Of a DNA stretch of 64,000 bases, positions 37,918 to 50,061 are shown piece after piece. The DNA comes from Mycolicibacterium bacteremicum (GTDB taxonomy: Bacteria; Actinomycetota; Actinomycetes; Mycobacteriales; Mycobacteriaceae): NCBI RefSeq assembly GCF_943913955.1, contig NZ_CALUAE010000019.1, positions 20,965 through 84,964 of the forward strand, in the 5' to 3' direction. The position numbers and the translations under genes are program-made. The notes under the pieces are model-generated. The model was not told the DNA's origin, did not search any database, and saw only the letters and a program-made list of their open reading frames with translations. Position 1 is the first letter of the stretch. Every line of letters begins with the position of its first letter.

Positions 37918-38750
37918 ACGAGCACGTGGGTGCCCGTCGCGCCACCGGCTGGGCCGTCGTCAACGTCATCGTCGTGCTCTACGCACTGATCCCGGTGCTG
38001 TGGATCCTGTCGCTGTCGCTCAAGCCGACGTCATCGGTCAAGGACGGCAAGTTCATCCCCGAACAGATCACCTTCGACAACTACAAGGCGATCTTCGAGG
38101 GCAACATCTTCACCTCGGCGCTGATCAACTCGATCGGCATCGGGCTGATCACCACGCTGATCGCGGTGACCATCGGCGGGATGGCCGCCTACGCCATCGC
38201 CCGGCTGGCCTTCCCCGGCAAGAAGCTGCTCGTCGGCGTCGCGCTGCTGATCGCGATGTTCCCGCAGATCTCGCTGGTGACACCAATTTTCAACATCGAG
38301 CGCCGGCTCGGGCTGTTCGACACCTGGCCGGGTCTCATCATTCCCTACATCACCTTCGCGCTGCCGTTGGCGATCTACACCATGAGCGCCTTCTTCAAGG
38401 AGATCCCGTGGGATCTGGAGAAGGCGGCCAAGATGGACGGCGCGACGCCGGGCCAGGCCTTCCGCAAGGTGATCGCCCCGCTGGCCGCGCCCGGTATCGT
38501 CACCGCGGCCATCCTGGTGTTCATCTTCGCCTGGAACGACCTGCTGCTGGCACTGTCGCTGACCGCGACCGAACGGGCCATCACCGCACCGGTGGCCATC
38601 GCGAACTTCACCGGCAGTTCGCAATTCGAGGAGCCGACCGGTTCCATCGCCGCGGGCGCGATGGTCATCACCATCCCGATCATCATCTTTGTTCTCATAT
38701 TTCAGCGACGGATCGTGGCCGGGTTGACCTCCGGCGCGGTGAAGGGGTAA
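37914..38750 (+). CDS. sugB: Trehalose ABC transporter permease SugB
   Basis: A 278-residue MalG-type permease with six helices and the EAA loop PWDLEKAAKMDGATPGQAFR followed by KVIAPLA. From VGARRATGWAVVN onwards it follows the M. tuberculosis SugB closely. ATG at 37914 is chosen for overlap with the micro-ORF; GTG 37926 would give the M. tuberculosis-like start and GTG 37890 a longer one. It pairs with SugA in trehalose uptake. Confidence 0.93.
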   Translation: MNEHVGARRATGWAVVNVIVVLYALIPVLWILSLSLKPTSSVKDGKFIPEQITFDNYKAIFEGNIFTSALINSIGIGLITTLIAVTIGGMAAYAIARLAFPGKKLLVGVALLIAMFPQISLVTPIFNIERRLGLFDTWPGLIIPYITFALPLAIYTMSAFFKEIPWDLEKAAKMDGATPGQAFRKVIAPLAAPGIVTAAILVFIFAWNDLLLALSLTATERAITAPVAIANFTGSSQFEEPTGSIAAGAMVITIPIIIFVLIFQRRIVAGLTSGAVKG

Positions 38751-38753
38751 CAC

Positions 38754-39926
38754 ATGGCCGAAATCGTGCTGGAGAACGTGACGAAGAGCTATGCCGGTGG
38801 CGCGACGGCGGTCAAGGACCTGTCGCTGACCATCGCCGACGGCGAGTTCATCATCCTGGTGGGTCCGTCCGGGTGCGGAAAGTCGACCACGCTCAACATG
38901 ATTGCGGGCCTGGAGGACATCAGCTCCGGGGAACTGCGCATCGGGGGCGAGCGGGTCAACGACAAGGCGCCCAAGGACCGGGATATCGCCATGGTGTTCC
39001 AGTCCTACGCCCTCTACCCACATCTGAGCGTGCGGCAGAACATCGCCTTCCCGCTGACGCTGGCCAAGGTCGGCAAGGACGAGATCAACCGCAAGGTCGA
39101 GGAGACCGCCAAGATCCTGGACCTGGCAAACCTGCTCGACCGCAAGCCGGCCCAGCTGTCCGGCGGCCAGCGGCAACGAGTTGCCATGGGACGGGCCATC
39201 GTCCGTAATCCCAAGGCCTTCCTGATGGACGAGCCGCTGTCCAACCTCGACGCCAAACTGCGGGTGCAGATGCGCACCGAGATCGCCCGCTTGCAGAGCC
39301 GACTGAACACCACCACCGTCTACGTCACCCACGATCAGACCGAGGCGATGACGCTCGGCGACCGCGTCGTGGTGATGCTGGCCGGCGTCGCGCAGCAGAT
39401 CGGCACGCCCGAGGAGTTGTACAGCACCCCGGCCAACCTGTTCGTCGCCGGATTCATCGGGTCGCCGGCGATGAACTTCTTCCCGGCCACGCTGACCGAC
39501 GGCGGTATCAAGCTGCCGTTCGGCGAGGTGGTGCTCACCGACGAGGCGCAACGCGTACTCGACCAGCACCCCCGGCCCGGCAATGTCATCGCCGGTATCC
39601 GTCCAGAACATTTCGACGACGCCAGCCTGATCGACACCTACTCGCGCATCCGTGCGGTCACCTTCGAGGTGGAGGTCGACCTGGTCGAGTCGCTCGGGGC
39701 CGACAAGTACCTGTACTTCCGCACCGAGGGCTCCGGGGCGAAGTCGGCCCAACTCGAGCAGCTGGCCGCCGAGTCCGGCGTCGGCGAGAACGAGTTCGTG
39801 GCACGGGTTTCCGCCGATTCGAAGGTGGTGGCCGGCGGCAAGGCCGAACTCGCGGTCGACACCTCCAAGCTGCTGATCTTCGACGCGGACTCCGGAGTGA
39901 ACCTGTCGATCCCGCCGGCGGGCTAG
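38754..39926 (+). CDS. sugC: Trehalose ABC transporter ATPase SugC
   Basis: A 390-residue MalK-type ATPase that energises the importer. Walker A GPSGCGKSTTLNMIAGLE is at about 37-54, the signature LSGGQRQRVAMGRAIVR near 133-149, Walker B FLMDEPLSNLD, and the switch histidine in TVYVTHDQTEAM. A C-terminal TOBE/OB-fold regulatory domain (about 240-390) follows, as in MalK. ATG is three bases after the sugB stop. Confidence 0.96.
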   Translation: MAEIVLENVTKSYAGGATAVKDLSLTIADGEFIILVGPSGCGKSTTLNMIAGLEDISSGELRIGGERVNDKAPKDRDIAMVFQSYALYPHLSVRQNIAFPLTLAKVGKDEINRKVEETAKILDLANLLDRKPAQLSGGQRQRVAMGRAIVRNPKAFLMDEPLSNLDAKLRVQMRTEIARLQSRLNTTTVYVTHDQTEAMTLGDRVVVMLAGVAQQIGTPEELYSTPANLFVAGFIGSPAMNFFPATLTDGGIKLPFGEVVLTDEAQRVLDQHPRPGNVIAGIRPEHFDDASLIDTYSRIRAVTFEVEVDLVESLGADKYLYFRTEGSGAKSAQLEQLAAESGVGENEFVARVSADSKVVAGGKAELAVDTSKLLIFDADSGVNLSIPPAG

Positions 39927-40519
39927 TGACCGACATCCTGGGCGAGGTGAGGGCGCGGCTGCGCACGCACTTCGCCGACGCCGGGGTGCTCGGTGAACCC
40001 GGCGAGGCCAGCGTGACCTTCCTGGGGGCCGACCGGATCGACGTCCTGCGCTTCGGGCCGGACGGTGATGGCGTCAATCACTATGTGTCGCTCGGCTGTT
40101 CGCGGTACCCGATGACCGATCCGACCGATCTGGTCGCCGACGGGGTACGCGGTCCGCGGGCCGAGGTCGTGGTGTCGCTGCGCCCACCCAGTCCCGTCGG
40201 GCTGGCGAAATCCATCGCGATCCTGGCGGCCGCGCCCGCGGTGGAGGGGCTGGTGCTCGAACCCGACGCGTTGATCGACCTCAGCGGACCGCTGTTCGAG
40301 GCGGCACCGTTCACCGCATTTCTGCTGAGCGCCGGCGACATCGCCGATGTCGTACTGCCGGAACCGCTGTCGGCGGTGACCCTGCTGCAGGCCACCCCGA
40401 TCACGCCCACCGAGGCGGCCTGGGTGCGGCTCAAGGGTGCCGAGGCGATGCGCGAGGCCTGGCGTACCGACGGGGTCGACGTGTTCGACGCCAATCGCCG
40501 CGCCTCCGAACCCTCCTGA
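39926..40519 (+). CDS. Suppressor-of-fused (SUFU) domain protein
   Basis: A 197-residue protein with a SUFU-like domain. The hydrophobic core FLGADRIDVLRFGPDGDGVNH and HYVSLGCSRYPMTDP at about 35-70 are the family's opening strands. LRPPSPVGLAKSIAILAAAP and VTLLQATPITPTEAAWVRLKG follow. In bacteria SUFU-domain proteins often appear with polymorphic toxins as immunity proteins, but no toxin is next to it here. GTG at 39926 shares a base with the sugC stop (TAGTGA), so it is co-translated with the importer. A role in trehalose uptake or storage is possible but unsupported. Confidence 0.7.
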   Translation: MTDILGEVRARLRTHFADAGVLGEPGEASVTFLGADRIDVLRFGPDGDGVNHYVSLGCSRYPMTDPTDLVADGVRGPRAEVVVSLRPPSPVGLAKSIAILAAAPAVEGLVLEPDALIDLSGPLFEAAPFTAFLLSAGDIADVVLPEPLSAVTLLQATPITPTEAAWVRLKGAEAMREAWRTDGVDVFDANRRASEPS

Positions 40520-40529
40520 GCCCGGCGAC

Positions 40530-40572
40530 GTGTGGAGCCCGAGCCGTACTGGTTACGGCTCGGACTCCGCAC
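40530..40572. terminator. Strong bidirectional hairpin between SUFU gene and corA
   Basis: Arms 40530-40548 and 40554-40572 pair over 19 positions with one mismatch and one G-U pair around the five-base loop CTGGT (core CCGAGCCGTA/TACGGCTCGG). It lies between convergent stops, ten bases from corA. A clear bidirectional terminator without U-tract. Confidence 0.7.
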
Positions 40573-40582
40573 ATCGCAGAAT

Positions 40583-41692
40583 TCAGAGCCAGTGATTGCG
40601 GCGGAACGTCCGGTACAGCAACAGGCAGATCGCCAGCATGGTCAGCAGCACCGCGGGGTAGCCCCAGGTGGCCTTCAACTCCGGCATGTGTTCGAAGTTC
40701 ATCCCGTAGATCCCGGCCATCGCGGTCGGCACCGCGGCGATCGCGACCCACGCCGAGATCTTGCGCATATCGGTGCTCTGCTGCATCGACACCTTGCCCA
40801 CGGCGGCCTGCACCAACGAGCTGAGCACCTCGTCGTAACTGGCGATGCGGTCCGAGGCGCTGATGTTGTGATCGAGCACATCGCGCATGTACCGGCGGAC
40901 CTCCTTGGAGATCAGGTCGTTGTGGTCGGTGCCGATGCGCTGCAGCGCGGTGGTCAGCGGACTGACCGCCCGGCGCAGCTCCACGATCTCGCGCTTGAGC
41001 ATGTAGATGTGTTCGATATCGGTCGGTGAGCTGGGGGAGAAGACGTTCTCCTCCATGGCGTCGATATCGGTCTCGACCAGGTCGGTGACGTCCAGATAAC
41101 CGTCGACGACATGGTCGGCGATCGCGTGCATCACCGCGTACGGACCGAGCGCGCAGCTGGCCGGCGAGCTGTCCATCGTGCGTCGGACCCCGGCCAGCCC
41201 GCTGTGATCACCGTGGCGGACCGTCACCACGAAATCGGCCCCGACGAAGATCATGATCTCGCCGGTCTCGACGATCTCCGGGGCGTTGGCCACCGATTCG
41301 TGCTCGACATAGTTCACCGTCTTGAGCACCAGGAACAGCGTGTCGTCATAGCGCTCCAGCTTCGGGCGCTGATGGGCGTGCACCGCATCCTCGACGGCCA
41401 GCTCGTGGAGCCCGAAGACATCGGCGACGGCCTGCATCTGATGCTCATCGGGTTCGTGCAGCCCGATCCAGACGAAGGCGCGGGTGCCGGCGGCCTCGAT
41501 CTCGCGCACCTTGTTCAGGGCGGCGGCATGGGTGTACTTGCCCGGCAACCGGGCGCCGTCGCTGTACACCCCGCAGTCGACCATGGCCTGCGAGACGGGC
41601 ACGTGGATGCTGCTCGCATCGGGTTCGACAGCGCCGCCGCGGCGCCCGGAAGGCCGCAGCTTGGATGGCGGAAGTGCGCGGAACGTCGGCAT
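40583..41692 (-). CDS. corA: CorA-family divalent cation channel
   Basis: A 369-residue Mg2+/Co2+ channel (366 in M. tuberculosis). A cytosolic alpha/beta N domain and long stalk helix (IEHIYMLKREIVELRRAVSP) are followed by two C-terminal membrane helices. The pore signature GMN occurs in GIYGMNFEHMPEL (about 323). The basic end RTFRRNHWL follows helix 2. ATG at 41692 has GGGAGG seven bases ahead, so it is a leadered gene. No Mg2+-sensing leader is evident. Confidence 0.93.
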   Translation of the reverse strand: MPTFRALPPSKLRPSGRRGGAVEPDASSIHVPVSQAMVDCGVYSDGARLPGKYTHAAALNKVREIEAAGTRAFVWIGLHEPDEHQMQAVADVFGLHELAVEDAVHAHQRPKLERYDDTLFLVLKTVNYVEHESVANAPEIVETGEIMIFVGADFVVTVRHGDHSGLAGVRRTMDSSPASCALGPYAVMHAIADHVVDGYLDVTDLVETDIDAMEENVFSPSSPTDIEHIYMLKREIVELRRAVSPLTTALQRIGTDHNDLISKEVRRYMRDVLDHNISASDRIASYDEVLSSLVQAAVGKVSMQQSTDMRKISAWVAIAAVPTAMAGIYGMNFEHMPELKATWGYPAVLLTMLAICLLLYRTFRRNHWL

Positions 41693-41799
41693 CGCTACCT
41701 CCCAGCATCACCGGATGACACGTCCGAATGTTACTAGTCAGTCGCATTTCCAACCTCTCACCTGCGGGGTTGGGGTGCCGGTGAGTTCCGGGCATGAAG

Positions 41800-41805
41800 T
41801 AGCGT
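41800..41805 (+). promoter_or_regulatory. Leaderless -10 of the malic enzyme gene
   Basis: TAGCGT lies seven bases before the ATG at 41813, matching TANNNT. The intergenic region from corA (41693-41799) shows no clear -35 or operator. Confidence 0.45.
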
Positions 41806-41812
41806 CGACCGC

Positions 41813-42982
41813 ATGTCCGAACTGGTGCGAACCCCACAGGTTGTCGTCGATGACGCCGAGATCTTTGCGGCCCACGAGGGTGGAAAGCTCTCGATCGACC
41901 TGAAAGCGCCGCTGGATACCCAGCGGGCACTGTCGATTGCCTACACCCCGGGCGTAGCCCAGGTCAGTCGCGCGATCGCCGCCGACGCGACGCTGGCCAA
42001 GAAGTACACCTGGGCCAACCGGCTGGTCGCGGTCGTCAGCGACGGCAGCGCCGTACTCGGCCTCGGTGACATCGGCGCGGCCGCCTCGCTGCCGGTGATG
42101 GAGGGCAAGAGCGCCCTGTTCAAGACCTTCGGCGGGCTGGACTCGATCCCGATCGTGCTGGACACCAAGGACCCCGACGAGATCGTCGAGACGCTGATCC
42201 GGCTGCGCCCCACCTTCGGCGCGGTCAACCTGGAGGACATCTCGGCGCCGCGCTGCTTCGAGATCGAGCGCCGCGTCATCGAGGCGCTGGACTGCCCGGT
42301 CATGCACGACGACCAGCACGGCACCGCCATCGTCGCGCTGGCCGCCCTGCTCGGCGCGGTCAAGGTGCTCGACCGGGAGTTCGCCGACCTCAAGGTCGTG
42401 GTGTCCGGCGCCGGCGCCGCCGGGGTGGCATGCACCAACATCCTGCTCAACAGCGGGATCACCGACATCATCGTGTTGGACAGCAAGGGCATCGTCGAAA
42501 GCGGCCGCGCGGACCTGAACTCCTTCAAGGCCGAGCTGGCGCAGCGCACCAACCCGCGTGGCCTCACCGGTGGGGTGGCCGAGGCACTCGACGGCGCCGA
42601 CGTGTTCCTGGGCGTGTCGGCCGGTCTGGTCCCCGAGGAGTTCATCGCGACCATGGCGCCGAACGGCATCGTGTTCGCGCTGTCCAACCCCGATCCCGAG
42701 ATCCACCCGGACGTGGCGCGGAAGTACGCCGCGGTGGTGGCGACCGGCCGCAGCGATTTCCCGAACCAGATCAACAATGTGCTCGCCTTCCCCGGGGTGT
42801 TCCGCGGCGCGCTGGACGCCGGCGCGCGGCGTATCACCGAGGAGATGAAAGTCGCTGCCGCGCACGCCATCTTCTCGGTTGTCGGGGATGATCTCGCGGT
42901 CGATCACATCGTGCCCAGCGCACTGGACCCGCGGGTCGGACCCGCGGTGGCCAAGGCTGTGGCCGAAGCCTCCGGGGTCTGA
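41813..42982 (+). CDS. NAD(P)-dependent malic enzyme, short form
   Basis: Oxidatively decarboxylates malate to pyruvate. The 389 residues match the short bacterial malic enzymes without a phosphotransacetylase tail. The malate domain shows AYTPGVAQVSRAIA, GDIGAAASLPVMEGKSALFK (catalytic lysine) and VMHDDQHGTAIV (metal aspartates with NLEDISAPRCFEIE). The Rossmann segment is VVVSGAGAAGVACTNILLNS (about 190-209). The acidic residue at the end of the second strand (VLDS) favours NAD. In M. tuberculosis this position holds malate dehydrogenase mdh, so the anaplerotic enzyme differs. It is followed directly by lpqZ. Confidence 0.9.
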   Translation: MSELVRTPQVVVDDAEIFAAHEGGKLSIDLKAPLDTQRALSIAYTPGVAQVSRAIAADATLAKKYTWANRLVAVVSDGSAVLGLGDIGAAASLPVMEGKSALFKTFGGLDSIPIVLDTKDPDEIVETLIRLRPTFGAVNLEDISAPRCFEIERRVIEALDCPVMHDDQHGTAIVALAALLGAVKVLDREFADLKVVVSGAGAAGVACTNILLNSGITDIIVLDSKGIVESGRADLNSFKAELAQRTNPRGLTGGVAEALDGADVFLGVSAGLVPEEFIATMAPNGIVFALSNPDPEIHPDVARKYAAVVATGRSDFPNQINNVLAFPGVFRGALDAGARRITEEMKVAAAHAIFSVVGDDLAVDHIVPSALDPRVGPAVAKAVAEASGV

Positions 42983-42995
42983 GGTCGGCTCCACG

Positions 42996-43829
42996 ATGCG
43001 GTGGCTGGCGGCTGCGCTCGTCGCGCTGCTGATGGCCGGTTGCGGTGGGCAGGCGCCGCCGCCACCCTCGGTGGCGGTCGGTGCGCAGGCCGGCGCCGAA
43101 TCGGCGTTGCTGGCCCACCTCTACGCCGCGGCGCTGCGCTACTACGGCAGCGCCGCGCACGTGAAGGATGTCGCGGATCCGTTGGGGGCGCTGGACTCCG
43201 GTGATGTCGACGTGGTGCCGGCGTTCACCGGTGCCGCGCTGAGTCGGTTCGCTCCCGATGCCCCCGCGCGCTCGGCGGCCCAGGTGTACCGGGCGATGGT
43301 CGGATCATTGCCGGAGGGGCTCGGCGCCGGTGACTACACCGAAAGTGCCTCGGACAAGCCGACCGTGGTGGTAACCGGGCCCACCGCCACCGACTGGGAC
43401 GGCACCGATGTGCTGGCGCTCGTCGGTCGGTGCGCGGAGCTGCGGCCCGGTGCGGTGCGCGGCGCGGACGTGCCCGCGACGCTGGGTGCGTGCACGTTGG
43501 CCCGGCCGCGCGAGTATGGCGACGTCGACGCGATGCAAGCCGCGTTGCGCGACGGCCGGATCAACATGGCCTGGACGACGGCCGCCGCGCCGGGGCTATC
43601 ACCGGAGCTGACCGTGCTGTCCGACCGCACCGCGCTGATCCGGGCCGAGAACATCGTGCCGGTGTTCCGGCGCAACGGGTTGACCCAGACCCAGCAGCGT
43701 TCGGTCAATGAGCTGGCCGGTGTGCTCGACACCGATGCGTTGGCCCAGATGCGGGCCGAGGTCGCCGCCGGCGGTGAGCCGGGAGCGGTGGCGGGTGCCT
43801 GGCTGGGCACCCACCCGCTCGGCCACTAG
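42996..43829 (+). CDS. lpqZ: Substrate-binding lipoprotein LpqZ
   Basis: A 277-residue lipoprotein (286 in M. tuberculosis). The signal peptide MRWLAAALVALLMAGC has lipobox LMAGC with lipidation at C16. The body resembles the OpuAC/ProX glycine-betaine-type binding fold: VAVGAQAGAESALLAHLYAA, then DSGDVDVVPAFTGAALSRF and a YTESASDKPTVVVT hinge. No cognate permease is in the window, so the ligand and partner are unknown. It lies 13 bases after the malic enzyme gene and ends four bases from a convergent stop. Confidence 0.82.
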   Translation: MRWLAAALVALLMAGCGGQAPPPPSVAVGAQAGAESALLAHLYAAALRYYGSAAHVKDVADPLGALDSGDVDVVPAFTGAALSRFAPDAPARSAAQVYRAMVGSLPEGLGAGDYTESASDKPTVVVTGPTATDWDGTDVLALVGRCAELRPGAVRGADVPATLGACTLARPREYGDVDAMQAALRDGRINMAWTTAAAPGLSPELTVLSDRTALIRAENIVPVFRRNGLTQTQQRSVNELAGVLDTDALAQMRAEVAAGGEPGAVAGAWLGTHPLGH

Positions 43830-43833
43830 ACCC

Positions 43834-45576
43834 CTACTTGGGGATCAGGCCCTTGGCCACCGACGAGAACAGCTTCTGATAGCCACCGGAACCGGTGATC
43901 CGGATCAGCACGTCCAGGATCTTGGCGTCGGCGCCGACGAGCACCCGGGCGCGGTCCTTGCGGACGGCTTCCAGGATGATCTGGGCGGCCTTCTCCGGGC
44001 TGGTGCGGGCCAGCTTGGTGTCGAAAGCCTTCGCCATCTCGGCGACGTCGATACCCTCGGCCGCGGTCGCATTGCGCGCGATGGCGGTCTTGATGCCGCC
44101 GGGGTGCACGCAGGTCACCTTGACCGGGTGCTTGTTGATCGCCATCTCCTGGCGCAGCGCCTCGGTGAAGCCGCGCACCGCGAACTTGGCCGAGTTGTAG
44201 GCGGCCTGGCCGGGCACCGCGAACAGGCCGAACACGCTGGAGACGTTCACCACGTGCCCGTCACCGGAGGCGATCAGGTGCGGCAGGAACGCCTTCGTGC
44301 CGTTGACGACGCCCCAGAAGTCGACGTCCATCACCCGCTCGATGTCCTTGAACGCGCTGACCTCGATATCGCCCTGGAAGGCGATACCGGCATTGTTGTA
44401 GATCTGGTTGACCTTGCCGAAGTGTTCCTTGACCGCGTCGGCGTAGAGCTCGAAGGCCTCGCGCTCGGTGACGTCGAGACGGTCGGCCTTCACCGGCACA
44501 CCGATGGCCTTGAGGCGCTCCTCGGTGACCGCCAAGCCCTCGGTGTCGACATCGCTGATCGCCAGCTTGGCGCCGGACCGGCCCAGCTCGACGGCCAGTG
44601 CCTGCCCGATGCCCGACCCGGCCCCCGTGACGACGGCAACTTTCCCGGCAAAGCCCTCCATGCGCACACTCCTCTGCGATCGACTGTCCACGCGATTGTG
44701 TCCGACCTTAGCCGTTACCGGCGGTACCGAGGCCGACAGGGTCGGTCCGTTCTCCACGAACGCGGTGACGAGGTCGGCGAACTCGTCGGCCCGCTCGATC
44801 TGCGGCATGTGCCCGGTCGCGGCGAACAGGTGGACCTGCGCGTCCGGGAACTGGCGCTGCGCCGCGGCCAGGTGCGTAGCCGGGAGGATGCGGTCGCGGT
44901 CACCCCAGATCAGCAGGGTGGGCCGGGGATGCGCGGCGACGGCGGCCAGCAACTCCGCGCGCCACTGCGGCCGGACACCGCGCATGGTCCCGAGATGGCT
45001 CGCCATCTCGAGCAGGAACTCTCCGGTGCCGGGCTGGGCGGCGATGCGCAGCGCATGGTCGATGCGTTCCCGGGTGGCCAGGGACGGGTCGGCGAACAGG
45101 CGCCGTTCCATCAGCCGCGCGCCCGCAGGGGTGCTGCGGGTGGCGAGCCGGCGTCCGATGCCGGGTAGCGAGAGCATCCGCAGCAGGGCGGTGACCTCGG
45201 CGCCGAAGCCGGCGCTGTTGACCAGGGTGAGGCTGGCGACGCGATCCGGGTGGGAGGCCAGCAGCTGCATAGCCACCGCACCGCCGAGCGAGTTGCCGAT
45301 GACATGGCACGGTCGGTTCTCGTCGAGCGCGGCCAGGGCACCGGCCACCCCGGCGGCCAGGGTGACCAGATCGGCGGGGCCGTCGTGGCGTGCGGACTGA
45401 CCGAATCCGGGCAGGTCCACCGCGATCACGTAGAAACGCCCCGACAAGCGCTCGATCTGCTCGGTCCAGTCCTCCAGGCTGCGGGCGATGCCGTGCAGCA
45501 ACAACAGCGGGGTGTCGGCGCGATCACCGGCGGTCAGGGCCCGGACGGTGCGGCCATCGACGTTCACGACGTGCAT
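43834..45576 (-). CDS. Alpha/beta-hydrolase-short-chain dehydrogenase fusion
   Basis: One frame of 580 residues with no stop between two enzymes. Residues 1-275 form an alpha/beta hydrolase: oxyanion loop LLLLHGIARSLEDW, nucleophile elbow VIGNSLGGAV, acid LLIWGDRDRILP and catalytic histidine ATGHMPQIE. Residues 306-580 form a classical SDR: TGAGSGIGQALA, NNAGIAF, NVSSVFG and YNSAKF (catalytic Y and K). M. tuberculosis Rv1245c is the SDR part alone. Within the frame, ATG 44661 at the SDR start has its own AGAGGAG, so a free SDR is probably also made. EphD (Rv2214c) has the same two-domain plan. Substrate unknown, perhaps a lipid epoxide, alcohol or ester. Confidence 0.8.
   Translation of the reverse strand: MHVVNVDGRTVRALTAGDRADTPLLLLHGIARSLEDWTEQIERLSGRFYVIAVDLPGFGQSARHDGPADLVTLAAGVAGALAALDENRPCHVIGNSLGGAVAMQLLASHPDRVASLTLVNSAGFGAEVTALLRMLSLPGIGRRLATRSTPAGARLMERRLFADPSLATRERIDHALRIAAQPGTGEFLLEMASHLGTMRGVRPQWRAELLAAVAAHPRPTLLIWGDRDRILPATHLAAAQRQFPDAQVHLFAATGHMPQIERADEFADLVTAFVENGPTLSASVPPVTAKVGHNRVDSRSQRSVRMEGFAGKVAVVTGAGSGIGQALAVELGRSGAKLAISDVDTEGLAVTEERLKAIGVPVKADRLDVTEREAFELYADAVKEHFGKVNQIYNNAGIAFQGDIEVSAFKDIERVMDVDFWGVVNGTKAFLPHLIASGDGHVVNVSSVFGLFAVPGQAAYNSAKFAVRGFTEALRQEMAINKHPVKVTCVHPGGIKTAIARNATAAEGIDVAEMAKAFDTKLARTSPEKAAQIILEAVRKDRARVLVGADAKILDVLIRITGSGGYQKLFSSVAKGLIPK
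44659..44676 (-). promoter_or_regulatory. Internal ribosome-binding site at the SDR start of the fusion
   Basis: On the minus strand AGAGGAG lies seven bases before an in-frame ATG at 44661 that begins MEGFAGKVAVVTGAGSGIGQ. Such a purine-rich site inside a coding frame suggests a second, SDR-only product. Confidence 0.5.
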
Positions 45577-45604
45577 CCGATCATGATGTGATGACCGCTA
45601 CGCG

Positions 45605-45618
45605 TTGACCAGAGTCAA
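45605..45618. promoter_or_regulatory. TTGAC(N4)GTCAA palindrome between fusion gene and DUF732 gene
   Basis: TTGAC, four bases, GTCAA: perfect five-base arms in the 122-base gap between the divergent starts. It is placed to bind a dimeric regulator affecting the hydrolase-SDR gene. The regulator is not identified. The rest of the gap shows nothing clear. Confidence 0.4.
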
Positions 45619-45698
45619 AGCGCACCTGATCTCGGTCCTTGCGGTGCACTGTGTGCGCGGACGGTAACGATGCGCCCGGACCGCGCGATGCCCAGGGC

Positions 45699-46049
45699 AT
45701 GATGCGTCTGATCGTCACCTCCGCCGCCGCGCTGTCGGTGGGCCTGCTCGCCGCGGCACCCGCCCAGGCCGACCCGGCCACCGATTTCCTGAACACCCTC
45801 GACGGCACCGGTCTGAGCACGCTGAACCCGGGGGACGCGATCGCGGCGGGCCAGCAGGTGTGCCCCATGCTGGCCGACGGCGGTCAGAACCTCGCCGATG
45901 TCGCCGGACAGGTCTCGGAGACCATCGGGCGCCCGCTCGGCCCGGCCACCATGTTCACCGGCTTCGCGATCTCGGCGTTCTGCCCCGGCGCGGTCACCTC
46001 GATCGCCAACGGCGAGTCGCCCGTCCCGCTGGGGCTGCTCGGCTTCTAG
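45699..46049 (+). CDS. Small secreted DUF732-type protein
   Basis: A 116-residue exported protein with a Sec signal peptide (MMRLIVTSAAALSVGLLAAA, then PAQA, cleavage after AQA at about 24). The mature domain has FLNTLDGTGLSTLNPGDAI, AGQQVCPMLADGGQ and AFCPGAV; the two cysteines probably form the disulphide seen in the mycobacterial DUF732 family. Function unknown. The ATG at 45699 or 45702 is chosen to start at the signal peptide; the frame runs upstream to 45639 without signal-like sequence. A long hairpin terminator follows. Confidence 0.8.
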   Translation: MMRLIVTSAAALSVGLLAAAPAQADPATDFLNTLDGTGLSTLNPGDAIAAGQQVCPMLADGGQNLADVAGQVSETIGRPLGPATMFTGFAISAFCPGAVTSIANGESPVPLGLLGF

Positions 46050-46054
46050 CTCGA

Positions 46055-46113
46055 CGAGCGTGCACGAACTGCGCCCCGACACCGGAGTGTCGGGGCGCAG
46101 ACACGCACGCTCG
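46055..46113. terminator. Very long hairpin between DUF732 gene and kgd
   Basis: Arms 46055-46082 and 46087-46113, loop CGGA. The inner 15 pairs (CTGCGCCCCGACAC and complement) and the outer nine (CGAGCGTGC) are continuous; the four to five bases between are mispaired. It lies between convergent genes and should stop both. No U-tract. Confidence 0.75.
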
Positions 46114-46124
46114 GCGGGAACGGG

Positions 46125-49919
<3,795 letters not shown>

Positions 49920-50061
49920 AGCAGCTTTTCGCCTCGATTCCATCTGCTCACGGCGAGCACCGTCTCACGCCACCCGCGCCCATGATTTCTGCGGTTTACC
50001 GCGTTTTGCCGCCCTAAAGGCTACGCCTCGGAACACACCCCCACCACGAGAGTGGGACTTG

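Noticed and set aside
38031..39752. A 573-codon minus-strand frame over sugB and sugC
   Set aside because: Antisense shadow of two well-supported transporter genes, no domain seen.
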